From the NCBI GenBank assembly GCA_003446015.1, contig DMBU01000093.1, positions 1 through 64,000 on the forward strand: 64,000 nt of DNA, written 5' to 3'. Source of the DNA: Bacteroidales bacterium (GTDB lineage: Bacteria > Bacteroidota > Bacteroidia > Bacteroidales > UBA12077). The position numbers and the translations under genes were made by a program. Within the stretch, counting starts at the first letter, position 1; each line of letters opens with the position of its first letter. The notes below the pieces were generated by a model. That model saw nothing but the letters and a program-made list of their open reading frames with translations, was not told the origin of the DNA and did no database searches. Below are positions 10,121 to 19,100 of the stretch, in pieces.

Positions 10121-10282
10121 TTTTTTATTTTTAAAGATTAAATGTTTTTGTTAATTATTTATAGATAGCTATTTTACAATAAGGTTTAACGTCCATTCTG
10201 TTAAAGTAAAGTAACCACTCATTAATTGCTAGACCAGAGATGCAATTATTAATCGATTTTTTAGATGGATCAAAAATTATAA

Positions 10283-10313
10283 AAAGGGTATTTCTATCTT
10301 TGAAACACCCTTT
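10283..10313 (-). terminator. Intrinsic terminator after the zinc-ribbon gene
   Basis: A minus-strand hairpin AAAGGGT (with GTTTC / GAAAT extension) pairing ACCCTTT, followed by T-rich sequence. It sits 20 bases after the stop of the 10333-10749 gene. Confidence 0.75.
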
Positions 10314-10332
10314 ATTAATTTAAGCAAAACAA

Positions 10333-10749
10333 CTACAACAAATTTTTATACTTATCTGACCGTTTAAAGTAATCGAGATAATCTTCTGCATCTTCACCCA
10401 TTTTCTCAATGGTTTTTCCTGAAATGTTAAAAGTACAGTGCTCTCCAGCGATTTCAGAAAAGAATATATCGTGCTTATCATTATTCTCGTCCAACATGAT
10501 GATATGAGCTAATTTTTCGTTTATATCGTAAGCTGCAAGATTCTTATGACACATTGGGCATAAAAATTCAACATCTTCACCTTCATCTATTTTAAATCCG
10601 GGATGTAGGATTCTTGAATAATCGCCTATTTTAGGATTTAATAAAATGATTCCTCTTTCATTATTCTTTTTCTTTACAACTGCAAAAATAATATGCCCGG
10701 CAATTGACATGTGACCTTCGCAATGTGGACAAATAAAATTGTTAAACAT
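10333..10749 (-). CDS. Unknown small protein with two CxxC zinc-binding knuckles
   Basis: A 138-residue cytoplasmic protein I do not recognise. It begins MFNNFICPHCEGH and has a second CPMCHKN knuckle near residue 76, so the two CxxC pairs could hold one zinc as a split ribbon. A His-rich stretch (KHDIFFSEIAGEHC) and an acidic tail follow. No catalytic motif, signal peptide or membrane segment is seen. The gene has an unusually strong Shine-Dalgarno sequence and its own terminator, so it is a single-gene unit. A regulatory, nucleic-acid-binding or metal-sensing role is possible but not supported beyond the knuckles. Confidence 0.7.
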   Translation of the reverse strand: MFNNFICPHCEGHMSIAGHIIFAVVKKKNNERGIILLNPKIGDYSRILHPGFKIDEGEDVEFLCPMCHKNLAAYDINEKLAHIIMLDENNDKHDIFFSEIAGEHCTFNISGKTIEKMGEDAEDYLDYFKRSDKYKNLL

Positions 10750-10757
10750 GATTGAAT

Positions 10758-10763
10758 CCTCCT
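10758..10763 (-). promoter_or_regulatory. Canonical Shine-Dalgarno sequence
   Basis: AGGAGG on the minus strand, eight bases before the ATG at 10749, within TTAGGAGG. Most starts in this window lack such a motif, so it stands out and fixes this start codon. Confidence 0.8.
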
Positions 10764-10865
10764 AAAGATTAGCATTAAATGTACAAAATCCACAGGCTAA
10801 AATCAATAGCTCTGATATTTTAACTTTAAAACCAGCAATGAAGGTAAAAGAATAAAGTTTGATCT

Positions 10866-11702
10866 TTATAGTAAGGTAAATGTTTCTTTTACTCTAACCC
10901 CTTTTTCTGTTTTGTGCACTGTAGCACATTCATTATATAAATCATGCTGAAAAAATAATGTGTAATTGTTTTCGGCTGCTTCGTTTAGGAAATCTTCTTT
11001 TTCCTGCAATGTTTCCAAGGGTCTGTTATCGTAAGCCATATTCCAAACCAACGGTATGTGAGCTACAGAAGGAATAAGGTCGGCTGTAAAAACCACGGTT
11101 TGTTCTCCGGTATTTATAAAAGTGATCATCTGACCAATGGTATGGCCATTGTAAAACCTGATATTAATTCCCGGGTACAATTCAGTGTTTTCTTCAATGA
11201 ATTTTAACTGGCCGCTTTCCAACATAGGTATTAAATTCTCTTCCAAAAACGCTGCTCCTTCCTGCTTGTTTGGATTCATTGCAGATTCCCAATGAGGTTT
11301 ACTAACCCAATAGGTTGCATTCTTAAAAACCATTTCGTAACCAGATTTGTCTGCATTATGCTTTACTCCTCCTCCACAATGATCAGCATGAAGATGTGTC
11401 AAAATCATATCTGTTATATCATCTAAAACATATCCGTGCTTTTTTAAAGCTCCTTCCAGTCCATCGCCACCATTTAAATAAACATGACTAAAAAACTTTT
11501 CACTTTGTTTGTCGCCATAGCCATTATCAATTAAAATGACACGCTCATCGGTATCAATTAACAAAGACCTTAAAGCCCAATTGCACAAATTGTTTTCATC
11601 CGCAGGATATTTTTCTTGCCATAAAATTTTAGGAACAACACCAAACATTGCTCCGCCATCAATCTTAAAATTACTAATATGTATAGGATACAGTTTCATC
11701 AT
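10866..11702 (-). CDS. Metallo-beta-lactamase fold hydrolase
   Basis: A 278-residue cytoplasmic hydrolase of the MBL superfamily. The metal-binding signature THLHADHCGG lies near residue 113, a second ligand region near GHTIGQMI (about 188) and a third in TADLIPSVAH (about 207). The pattern resembles quorum-quenching lactonases and methyl-parathion hydrolase-like proteins, but the family is too broad to assign a substrate. Two adjacent ATG codons make the start ambiguous by one residue. It is divergent from mpl with 62 bases between, and has no evident partner gene. Confidence 0.82.
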   Translation of the reverse strand: MMKLYPIHISNFKIDGGAMFGVVPKILWQEKYPADENNLCNWALRSLLIDTDERVILIDNGYGDKQSEKFFSHVYLNGGDGLEGALKKHGYVLDDITDMILTHLHADHCGGGVKHNADKSGYEMVFKNATYWVSKPHWESAMNPNKQEGAAFLEENLIPMLESGQLKFIEENTELYPGINIRFYNGHTIGQMITFINTGEQTVVFTADLIPSVAHIPLVWNMAYDNRPLETLQEKEDFLNEAAENNYTLFFQHDLYNECATVHKTEKGVRVKETFTLL

Positions 11703-11708
11703 ACGTGT

Positions 11709-11741
11709 TTTGTTATTTCAATTTTACTTTTATTATCTTCA
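11709..11741 (+). promoter_or_regulatory. Promoter for mpl
   Basis: TTTG (11709-11712), 21 bases, TATCTTCA (11734-11741). The -7 box deviates at its last two positions. It lies 23 bases before the mpl ATG. Confidence 0.45.
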
Positions 11742-11764
11742 CAATCTAAATACAAATATAGGAA

Positions 11765-13123
11765 ATGAAAGTTCATTTTATTGCAATAGGTGGAAGTGCA
11801 ATGCACAATTTAGCCATTAGTCTTTGTAAAAAAGGATATCAGGTAACAGGTTCTGATGATGAGATTTTTGAACCTTCAAGAACACGTTTAGAAAAGTATG
11901 GAATCTTGCCTGATTATTCTGGTTGGAACCCTGACAAGATAACTCCAGATTTAGATGCCATTATTCTTGGAATGCATGCAAGGTCAGATAATCCGGAATT
12001 GATAAAAGCAAAAGGTTTGAAACTTAAGATTTTTTCTTATCCTGAATATCTTTATGAACAAACCAAAAACAAAACCCGGGTTGTAATAGGTGGAAGTCAT
12101 GGCAAAACAACGATTACTTCAATGATCATGCATGTCTTGCAATTTAATAACAAGTCGTTTGATTATATGGTTGGTGCACAAATTGAAGGATTTGAGACTA
12201 TGGTTAGCTTATCAGAAGATGCTCCAATTGCCGTTTTTGAAGGAGATGAATATCTTTCCTCACCCATTGATCTGCGTCCTAAATTTCATTTATATAAGCC
12301 GCATATTGCCCTTATTAGTGGCATTGCCTGGGATCATATGAATGTGTTCCCAACTTTCGACAATTACAAGGAACAGTTCAGCATTTTTATTGAACAAATT
12401 GAAAAAGAAGGTTGCCTATTTTATTGTAAACACGATGAAATTTTAAAGGAGGTCGTAAAGAATTCAACTAATCACATTGAAAAAACGGAATATGGAACAC
12501 ACGCTTATATGATAAAAAGTAACCAGACTTTTTTATTGGATATGGGTAAAAAAATTCCTTTGCAAATTTTCGGTGAACATAACCTTCAGAATATAAGCGG
12601 AGCTAAATTCGTATGCAATGAGTTAGGCATTACCGATGATGAATTTTACACAGCAATATCAGAATTTAAAGGAGCAGCTCGACGACTTGAGGTTTTATCG
12701 CAAAATGAACATACAACTATTTTTAGAGATTTTGCTCATTCTCCATCTAAACTCAAGGCAACTGTAAATGCAGTTAAAAATCAGTTTCATGAAAGAAATC
12801 TGATTGCAGTAATGGAACTTCACACCTTTAGTAGCTTAAATGAAGATTTTTTAAAAGAATATGCTGGTTCAATGAATTTAGCAGATATAGCTATTGTTTA
12901 TTTTAATCCTGAAGTCATAAAACATAAAAAACTAAAGCCAATTTCGAAAGAGAAAGTAAAGGATTCATTTCAAAAAGATGACTTGAAAGTATATACAGAT
13001 CAGTCTGTACTGATTGATTTTTTGCGAAATTTAAACTTAAAAAATAAAAATCTTTTATTGATGAGTAGTGGTAATTTTTCTGGTGTTGACTTAAAACAAT
13101 TCGCTCATGAGTTAATTGGGTAA
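11765..13123 (+). CDS. mpl: Mur ligase family protein, Mpl-like murein peptide ligase
   Basis: A 452-residue cytoplasmic ligase. The opening HFIAIGGSAMHNLA and the ATP-binding loop GGSHGKTT (residues 109-116) place it with MurC/Mpl. The length and motifs such as GDEYLSSPIDLRPKF and WDHMNVFPT fit UDP-N-acetylmuramate:L-alanyl-gamma-D-glutamyl-meso-diaminopimelate ligase, which recycles murein tripeptide into precursors, rather than the essential MurC. The C-terminal domain contains RRLEVLSQN and FAHSPSKLKAT, as in Mpl. No other murein genes are adjacent, and it appears to be transcribed alone. Confusion with MurC is the main alternative. Confidence 0.85.
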   Translation: MKVHFIAIGGSAMHNLAISLCKKGYQVTGSDDEIFEPSRTRLEKYGILPDYSGWNPDKITPDLDAIILGMHARSDNPELIKAKGLKLKIFSYPEYLYEQTKNKTRVVIGGSHGKTTITSMIMHVLQFNNKSFDYMVGAQIEGFETMVSLSEDAPIAVFEGDEYLSSPIDLRPKFHLYKPHIALISGIAWDHMNVFPTFDNYKEQFSIFIEQIEKEGCLFYCKHDEILKEVVKNSTNHIEKTEYGTHAYMIKSNQTFLLDMGKKIPLQIFGEHNLQNISGAKFVCNELGITDDEFYTAISEFKGAARRLEVLSQNEHTTIFRDFAHSPSKLKATVNAVKNQFHERNLIAVMELHTFSSLNEDFLKEYAGSMNLADIAIVYFNPEVIKHKKLKPISKEKVKDSFQKDDLKVYTDQSVLIDFLRNLNLKNKNLLLMSSGNFSGVDLKQFAHELIG

Positions 13124-13169
13124 TAACTACAAGTCCGGGTTCCAATTTTTTATTCTGCTTGATTTTTTG

Positions 13170-13177
13170 TATCTTTG
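13170..13177 (+). promoter_or_regulatory. Probable -7 promoter box for the GNAT gene
   Basis: TATCTTTG matches TAnnTTTG exactly. The -33 position, about 20 bases upstream, is only a T run. The implied leader is about 110 bases. Confidence 0.4.
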
Positions 13178-13292
13178 AAAATCAGCATTTTACAATTAAA
13201 TAATATATCAGATTTGGTGGAAGCTTAATTTTTTCACTATCATTTTCATTGCTGATGTTTTTCTAATTAATTATCAAAAAAATAGTTTTATT

Positions 13293-13736
13293 ATGCTACA
13301 AATCAAAGAGATTCGTAAGATTGAAGATTTTAAACCGGAATTAACCAAGGATGAATTTATTGATTTTCTTCACAAACATCTTGATCAGTTTGGTGACCCG
13401 AAAGAACATATTGAAAAATCAATTGATTATGCTTTCTCTAATGCAGAAGGTAAAGGAGGATTTTTACTGGCTGGATTTTGGGAAAACAATCTCGTTGGAG
13501 CCCTTATTATGAATAAAACTGGTATGAGTGGTTACATCCCAGACAACATTTTAGTTTATGTTGCTGTTGATGCAAATTTACGGGGAAAAGGTATTGGAGC
13601 AAAAATTATTGAGAAATCATTTGAACTGGCTGAAGGAGATATCAAATTACATGTTGAATATGATAATCCTGCAAAACGTTTGTATGAACGCCTTGGCATG
13701 ACTACCAAATATGCAGAAATGAGATTAAAAAGGTAA
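13293..13736 (+). CDS. GNAT family N-acetyltransferase
   Basis: A 147-residue cytoplasmic acetyltransferase. The acetyl-CoA binding loop is visible as VDANLRGKGIGAKIIEKSFE (residues about 89-108), followed by YDNPAKRLYERLGM, typical of the GNAT C-terminal half. The acceptor is unknown. It ends six bases before a PLP racemase-like gene, so the pair is probably co-transcribed. The coupling suggests an amino acid or small amine as common substrate, which is an inference. Confidence 0.85.
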   Translation: MLQIKEIRKIEDFKPELTKDEFIDFLHKHLDQFGDPKEHIEKSIDYAFSNAEGKGGFLLAGFWENNLVGALIMNKTGMSGYIPDNILVYVAVDANLRGKGIGAKIIEKSFELAEGDIKLHVEYDNPAKRLYERLGMTTKYAEMRLKR

Positions 13737-13741
13737 CAAAC

Positions 13742-14839
13742 ATGGCCGAATTAATAGTTAAAACTGAGAATATAATTCGAAACATTGAAAAGATTGATGA
13801 TTTCCTAAAAAGAAATGATATTCAGTGGAGCCTCGTTAGTAAAGTTTTATCAGGAGATTTGAATTTCCTGAAAAAAATATTAACCGATGATATTGTTAAC
13901 CGATTACATTCTGTTGGGGATAGCCGTTTATCAAGTTTAAAAACCATTAAAAAGTTAAATCCCGGTTTAATCACTATTTACATAAAGCCACCAGCTCAAA
14001 GTTTGGTTAAAAACATTGTTCAGTATGCCGACATTTCAGTTAATACTTCGTTTCGAACCATTGAAGCATTAAGCAAAGAAGCTGTTAAGCAAAAGAAAAT
14101 TCATAAAATTATTATTTTTATTGAGCTTGGAGAGCTTCGCGAAGGAGTTGTTCGTGAAAATATTGTTGAATTTTATAAGAAAGTCTTTGATCTCCCCAAC
14201 ATTGAAATTGCAGGTATAGGATCAAATCTTGGTTGCATGTACGGAGTTGAACCAACCTATGATAAACTTTTGCAATTGAGTTTGTTTAAACAATTGTTAG
14301 AACAAATGTTCAATAAAAAAATCCCATTGATCTCTGGTGGAAGTTCAATAACCTTACCACTTATTAATAAGAAACTTGTACCAAAAGCAATTAACCATTT
14401 TAGGATTGGGGAATCTGCTTTCTTTGGTATAAGTCCATTAGATAATAAAAGATTTCAAAAACTTTCTACCGATACATTTAGGTTTAATGCCAATATTATA
14501 GAACTAGAAGAAAAAAGTAATGTTCCAGATGGGATAATTTCTGATGCAAACGTTGGACATACATCAGAAACAGATGTAGAACAAGCTGCTTATAAAACCT
14601 ATCGTGCAATTCTTGATTTTGGAATTCTTGATGTTGATGTTAACGATCTAAGTCCGAAAGATAAAAATGTAGAATTTATAGGTACAACCTCCGATATGTC
14701 TGTTTATGATATTGGCAGAAATATAAATGCTCATTTGAAACAAAAGTATATGGTTGGCAAAAAAATCACTTTTAGTCCGAGTTATATGGCTACAGCAAGG
14801 CTTATGAATTCAAAATTCATTGATTTAAGAATTGAATAA
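13742..14839 (+). CDS. Alanine/ornithine racemase family PLP enzyme
   Basis: A 365-residue cytoplasmic enzyme with the N-terminal alanine-racemase barrel. The likely PLP-binding lysine is in WSLVSKVLSGD (Lys39), and later barrel motifs follow (IGSNLGCMYG, ISGGSS, HFRIGESAFFG). Length and sequence resemble the YhfX and ornithine racemase group rather than the biosynthetic Alr. It may interconvert an amino acid stereoisomer such as ornithine or alanine; the substrate is not decided by the sequence. It follows the GNAT gene with a five-base gap. An intrinsic terminator follows 55 bases after the stop. Confidence 0.8.
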   Translation: MAELIVKTENIIRNIEKIDDFLKRNDIQWSLVSKVLSGDLNFLKKILTDDIVNRLHSVGDSRLSSLKTIKKLNPGLITIYIKPPAQSLVKNIVQYADISVNTSFRTIEALSKEAVKQKKIHKIIIFIELGELREGVVRENIVEFYKKVFDLPNIEIAGIGSNLGCMYGVEPTYDKLLQLSLFKQLLEQMFNKKIPLISGGSSITLPLINKKLVPKAINHFRIGESAFFGISPLDNKRFQKLSTDTFRFNANIIELEEKSNVPDGIISDANVGHTSETDVEQAAYKTYRAILDFGILDVDVNDLSPKDKNVEFIGTTSDMSVYDIGRNINAHLKQKYMVGKKITFSPSYMATARLMNSKFIDLRIE

Positions 14840-14894
14840 GCCTTTTTTTTGATTCCAAAATCTAAAAGATTTATTTTATTTTTGTGCGGAAACC

Positions 14895-14925
14895 ACTATC
14901 AATCCTGTTAATTGATAGTTTTTTT
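14895..14925 (+). terminator. Intrinsic terminator after the racemase gene
   Basis: Perfect inverted repeat ACTATCAAT / ATTGATAGT with loop CCTGTTA, followed by seven T. It separates the GNAT-racemase unit from the tRNA-Glu promoter. Confidence 0.85.
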
Positions 14926-14954
14926 GAAAAAGATTGAAAATTTTAAAAAAAATA

Positions 14955-14985
14955 TTTGCAGGAATAAAAAAATCATTTACTTTTG
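14955..14985 (+). promoter_or_regulatory. Promoter for tRNA-Glu and rpsT
   Basis: TTTG (14955-14958), 19 bases, TACTTTTG (14978-14985): a complete match to the Bacteroidetes consensus. It lies 27 bases before the tRNA. Confidence 0.8.
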
Positions 14986-15012
14986 CACCACCAAGTTTCA
15001 GACTTGATTCAT

Positions 15013-15084
15013 GGTCCGTTCGTCTAGGGGTTAGGACGCCAGGTTTTCATCCTGGTAACAGGGGTTCGATTCCCCTACGGACTA
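15013..15084 (+). tRNA. tRNA-Glu (UUC anticodon)
   Basis: A full cloverleaf of 72 bases. The acceptor stem GGTCCGT pairs ACGGACT (G1-U72 wobble). The anticodon stem CCAGG/CCTGG carries loop TTTTCAT with anticodon TTC, and the T arm is GGGG-TTCGATT-CCCC. CCA is not encoded. It lies 30 bases upstream of rpsT with no terminator between, so both are probably on one transcript. Confidence 0.97.
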
Positions 15085-15114
15085 CAACAGAATTACAAAT
15101 TTATAGGATAAATT

Positions 15115-15366
15115 ATGGCAAACCATAAGTCAGCAAAGAAAAGAGCAAGACAAAGTGAAGAATTAAAAGTTCACAATAAGTATTTTGCAAGAACCGCTCG
15201 AAATATGATTAAAGTATTAAGAGGTTCTACTGAAAAGAGCGAAGCTACAGAAATGTTGCCAAAAGTTACTTCAGTGCTAGATAAATTAGCAAAGAAAAAT
15301 ATTATTCATAAAAACAAAGCTTCGAACTTAAAATCAAGCTTAACAACTCACGTGAATAATTTATAA
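15115..15366 (+). CDS. rpsT: 30S ribosomal protein S20
   Basis: An 83-residue basic protein that binds 16S rRNA in the small subunit. The start MANHKSAKKRARQSE and the Lys/Arg-rich helices (FARTARNMIKVL, IHKNKASNLKSSL) are diagnostic, and the length is normal. It appears to be transcribed from the tRNA-Glu promoter and is followed by a strong terminator. Confidence 0.97.
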   Translation: MANHKSAKKRARQSEELKVHNKYFARTARNMIKVLRGSTEKSEATEMLPKVTSVLDKLAKKNIIHKNKASNLKSSLTTHVNNL

Positions 15367-15387
15367 GAAACTTGATATACGAATCAA

Positions 15388-15418
15388 AGCCTTTCTTTGC
15401 AAAAAGAAAGGCTTTTTT
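15388..15418 (+). terminator. Intrinsic terminator after rpsT
   Basis: Perfect 11-base inverted repeat AGCCTTTCTTT / AAAGAAAGGCT with a GCAA loop, followed by a run of T. Confidence 0.9.
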
Positions 15419-15466
15419 GTTAATCTACTTTTTTTACCTTTACCTTCTTTACTAAATTTTCGATTT

Positions 15467-16048
15467 ATGATATCAAAGATTAGTGTCTTTTGTGCATCAA
15501 GTCATAAGGTGGATCCAAAATATTTTGAGGTGGCTGAACGTTTAGCGAGAGTTCTCGTTGAAAACAACATTACTACGGTGTATGGCGGTGGTGCTGTTGG
15601 ACTTATGGGTCGATTAGCCGATGTAGCCATGCAAAATAATGGTAAGGTAATCGGATTTATCCCTCGTTTTATGCTAGATGTTGAGTGGGGGCATAAAAAT
15701 ATTACAGAGTTGATTGAAGTTGAAGATATGCACGAGCGCAAAAAAAGACTGATTGAAGATATTGATGCCATTGTTGTTTTACCCGGAGGATCCGGAACCC
15801 TTGAAGAAACAATGGAAGTAATTACACTTAAACGTTTGGGTAAATTTACCAAACCTATTATTTTTATTAACACCGATGGCTTTTATGATAGTTTATTTCA
15901 GCTCTTCGATAAAATGATTCAGGAACACTTTATGAGAGCAGAACATAGACAAATGTGGACTTCCATAAACCAACCAGAAGAATTAATACATGCAATACAG
16001 ACTGCTCCGGTTTGGGATGAAACAGCAATTAAGATTGCGGCAGTATAA
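15467..16048 (+). CDS. LOG family protein (TIGR00730 type)
   Basis: A 193-residue cytoplasmic Rossmann-fold protein. The family signature PGGSGTLEE is at about residues 106-114, and GGGAVGLMG (about 41-49) forms the nucleotide-binding loop. Members cleave nucleoside 5'-monophosphates to base and ribose 5-phosphate, and some make cytokinins (Lonely guy). In Bacteroidetes a general nucleotide-salvage or damage-control role is more likely. The gene stands alone between the rpsT terminator and a bidirectional hairpin. Confidence 0.88.
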   Translation: MISKISVFCASSHKVDPKYFEVAERLARVLVENNITTVYGGGAVGLMGRLADVAMQNNGKVIGFIPRFMLDVEWGHKNITELIEVEDMHERKKRLIEDIDAIVVLPGGSGTLEETMEVITLKRLGKFTKPIIFINTDGFYDSLFQLFDKMIQEHFMRAEHRQMWTSINQPEELIHAIQTAPVWDETAIKIAAV

Positions 16049-16055
16049 TAAAAAA

Positions 16056-16081
16056 CCTGTTGAGGTTTAAACCCCAACAGG
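16056..16081 (-). terminator. Terminator of the caspase/propeller operon, possibly bidirectional
   Basis: Inverted repeat CCTGTTG / CAACAGG (extended by GG/CC) with a run of six T on the minus strand. It lies between the convergent stops at 16048 and 16106. On the plus strand the tail is AT-rich but not a pure T run. Confidence 0.75.
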
Positions 16082-16105
16082 CATAAAATTTAACTTTATG
16101 TTTAA

Positions 16106-19100
16106 CTAAAATCTTCTTCCTACAAAAACGATATCGTCAATCTGATCATAGTTTTTCATCCATTCCAGAATAAACTCTTCCAAATACTTTCCTTGCTCCG
16201 CCATGGACTTGTTTTGAATCTCTAAAAGAATATCTTTCATCGTTTTCTTTCTTAATTTACGGCCATCATTGCCTCCAAACTGATCAGCATAACCATCAGA
16301 GAAGATGTAGAATGTGTCACCTTTCTCAACCTTTATTTCATTATTGGTAAATTTCTTATCGTCATGAACGGTTGTCATACCAATTGGGAAACGGTCAGCT
16401 TTAATTTCTTCCAACTCACCATTTCTTACCATAATTAGAGGGTTATAACCACCGGCATACTCAAGAATCTGAGTATCTTTGTTATAACATATTAAAGCTA
16501 AATCCATACCATCATTAACAATTCTTTCACCTTCAACATTCTTCTGATGTAATGCATTTATAATTTCCAGATCAAGCTGATCGAGAATTTTTGCAGGTTC
16601 TAAAATCCCATACTCACGAACAATCTTAGTTAGCATACTGTGACCCAGAATAGATAAGAATGCTCCAGGAACGCCATGACCAGTACAATCAACTGCGGCA
16701 ATCATTTCCTTATTTCCAATTTTTTCCAGCCAATAAAAATCACCACTCACAATATCTTTTGGACGGAAGAAGATAAATGTATTTTCGAATGGTATTTCAG
16801 GAGGTAAAACTGCAGTTTGAATTCGCTTCGCATATCGAATACTATCTGTAATATCTTTATTCTTTTTCTCCAATTCAATACTTTTTTGAACTACCTCAGC
16901 AGTACGTTCTTCAACCTTTTCTTCAAGAATTTTCTTTTCCTTAACCAGGTTGCGTTCCCTTACCTTAATATAAGATATAATTGCTATTACACCCAAGGCA
17001 ACTAACGATAGGATAAACCACCAGGTTTTGTAGAATGGCGGACGAATAGTAAATGTATAGGTAACGGGTTCCGTGTTCCAGATTCCTGCGCTATTCTTAG
17101 CTTTAACTTTAAATGTATATTTCCCGGGAGCTAATGATGAGTACGTCTCCTCAGCTCTTTCCGTAACCGGACGCCATTCCTTATCAGCCGGCTCCAACAT
17201 TATCTGGTATTGTACAGCATCGGGATTATTCAAACAAATACTATTGTAATCAAAAATGATCGTGTTCTCTAAATAGCTAAATTTCTGACCAAGGATCATT
17301 TCTCTATCCTTATTATTAACTCTTAATCTTGAAATATGGGTAATTGGTTCAATATCATTATAGACATCATGTTTTGGTTTATATTTTATTACTCCTTCAA
17401 CAGTACCAAACCATAAATTCCCTTCTTTATCTTTGTATGTTGCGTTTTCTTTCGTTTCTATTCCTACAAAACCGCTTTTCTCGGTATAAACATGAATATT
17501 GCCTTCAGCATCGATTTTATTTAATCCTCTACCTGTTCCAACAAAAATGTTATTTTTCTCATCAACATTAAGTTGATTAATTAGATTAGATAGCAATCCA
17601 TCATTTTGATTGATTGTTCTTGTAATTTTCTTACCATCACTAATTAAAATTCCTTTTGCCATGGTCCCTATCCAAATATTCCCGGATTTATCTTCAGTAA
17701 TACATTTTGGGGTAAATGCAAGATCAATTTCAAATTTAATAATGCTATCATCAACAATAAGGTTCATCCCTTTTCCTCTTACACCAACCCAAACTCTATC
17801 TTTTGAATCAGCATATAACACAGAAATATCATTACCATTTAATCCATTAATTTGAGTTAATATTTGGGTTTTGCTCTCATTAATGTCATGATAAATTAAT
17901 CCATACATTGTGCCTATCCAAAGCTGGTTCTGCTTATCAACTTCCATTGCAGAAACTAGCTGATTTGGGAAATAGCTATTAATAATCGGATCATGAACAA
18001 ATCTTCCAGTTTTATAATTAAACATATTAACTCCGCTTTTTCCTGTTCCGATCCATATATTTCCATCTGTATCCTTTTTTAAATACCCAATTTGGTCACC
18101 TATTGAATTCGATTCCTGATTATAATAAGCAAATTTTATTCCTCTAACTCCTGCATTCGGGTTGTATACAGAAATTCCTTTATCTGTACCAAACCAGAAT
18201 TTGCCTCCATCATCTTGCACAACAGAGCTTACCTGCTTACTACTTAGTCCATCGCTCGTACTATAAATTTCAAATTTCTCACCTTTAAAAATGGTTAAAC
18301 CGTGATCATTTGTGGCAATTAATATATTCTCTTCTACATCTTCAATAATTTTAAAGATTTTTAGATCTAAAAGTCCATTCTTATTATTGTAGGTTTTAAA
18401 TCCCCCTTCGTTAAACCTGGTAATACCTCCTCCCCATGTTCCAATCCACAAATTTCCTTTACTGTCTTCATTAATTGTTGTAACCCAATTATCAGCTAAT
18501 CCATCGCGAGCATCGTAAATTTTAAATTCGTTTTTTTCTTTAATATATCTATAAAGCCCCCCGTGATATGTCCCATACCATACATCACCTCTGGAGTCTT
18601 CAAACATTTCTGTAATTTGCCAGTATGTTGTGAGGCCTTTTGGAGCATGTTTTACAAAAGAGCTATCCTTTTTATTATATTTTCTTATCCCTGCGTCAGT
18701 AATAAAAAATACGGAATCGTTCTTAGCTAAAATCACAGAAAATACACGATCGCTTAAACGTCGTCCTTTGTATTGCTCATATTTTAATTTTTCAGGATTA
18801 AGCTCGTAAGGATTATCCAGTCGAATTAATCCATCACCTATAGTAGCTATCCATAATATTCCATCTTTATCAAATAACAAAGAAGTAATTTCCATTGAGA
18901 TAAATTCACTAATCGGGTGCTTCAGAATTGTCTCTTCATTAAAAACAGAAAGTCCTCCGGAAGTATGTCCCATCCAGATAAATCCTTTAGAATCCTTAAT
19001 AATTTTCTTGATTCCTCCTGGTGCCAGTCCGTCATCTGAGGTGTAATTTTTAAAATTAACACCGTCGAATTTTGATATACCACTTTCTGTAGCTAACCAG

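Noticed and set aside
14877..14884. TATTTTTG as a second promoter for tRNA-Glu
   Set aside because: The nearest TTTG is 25 bases upstream and a strong terminator (14895-14925) lies immediately downstream.
14934..15128. Open reading frame of 64 codons across tRNA-Glu
   Set aside because: It runs through a perfect tRNA cloverleaf and has no protein similarity.
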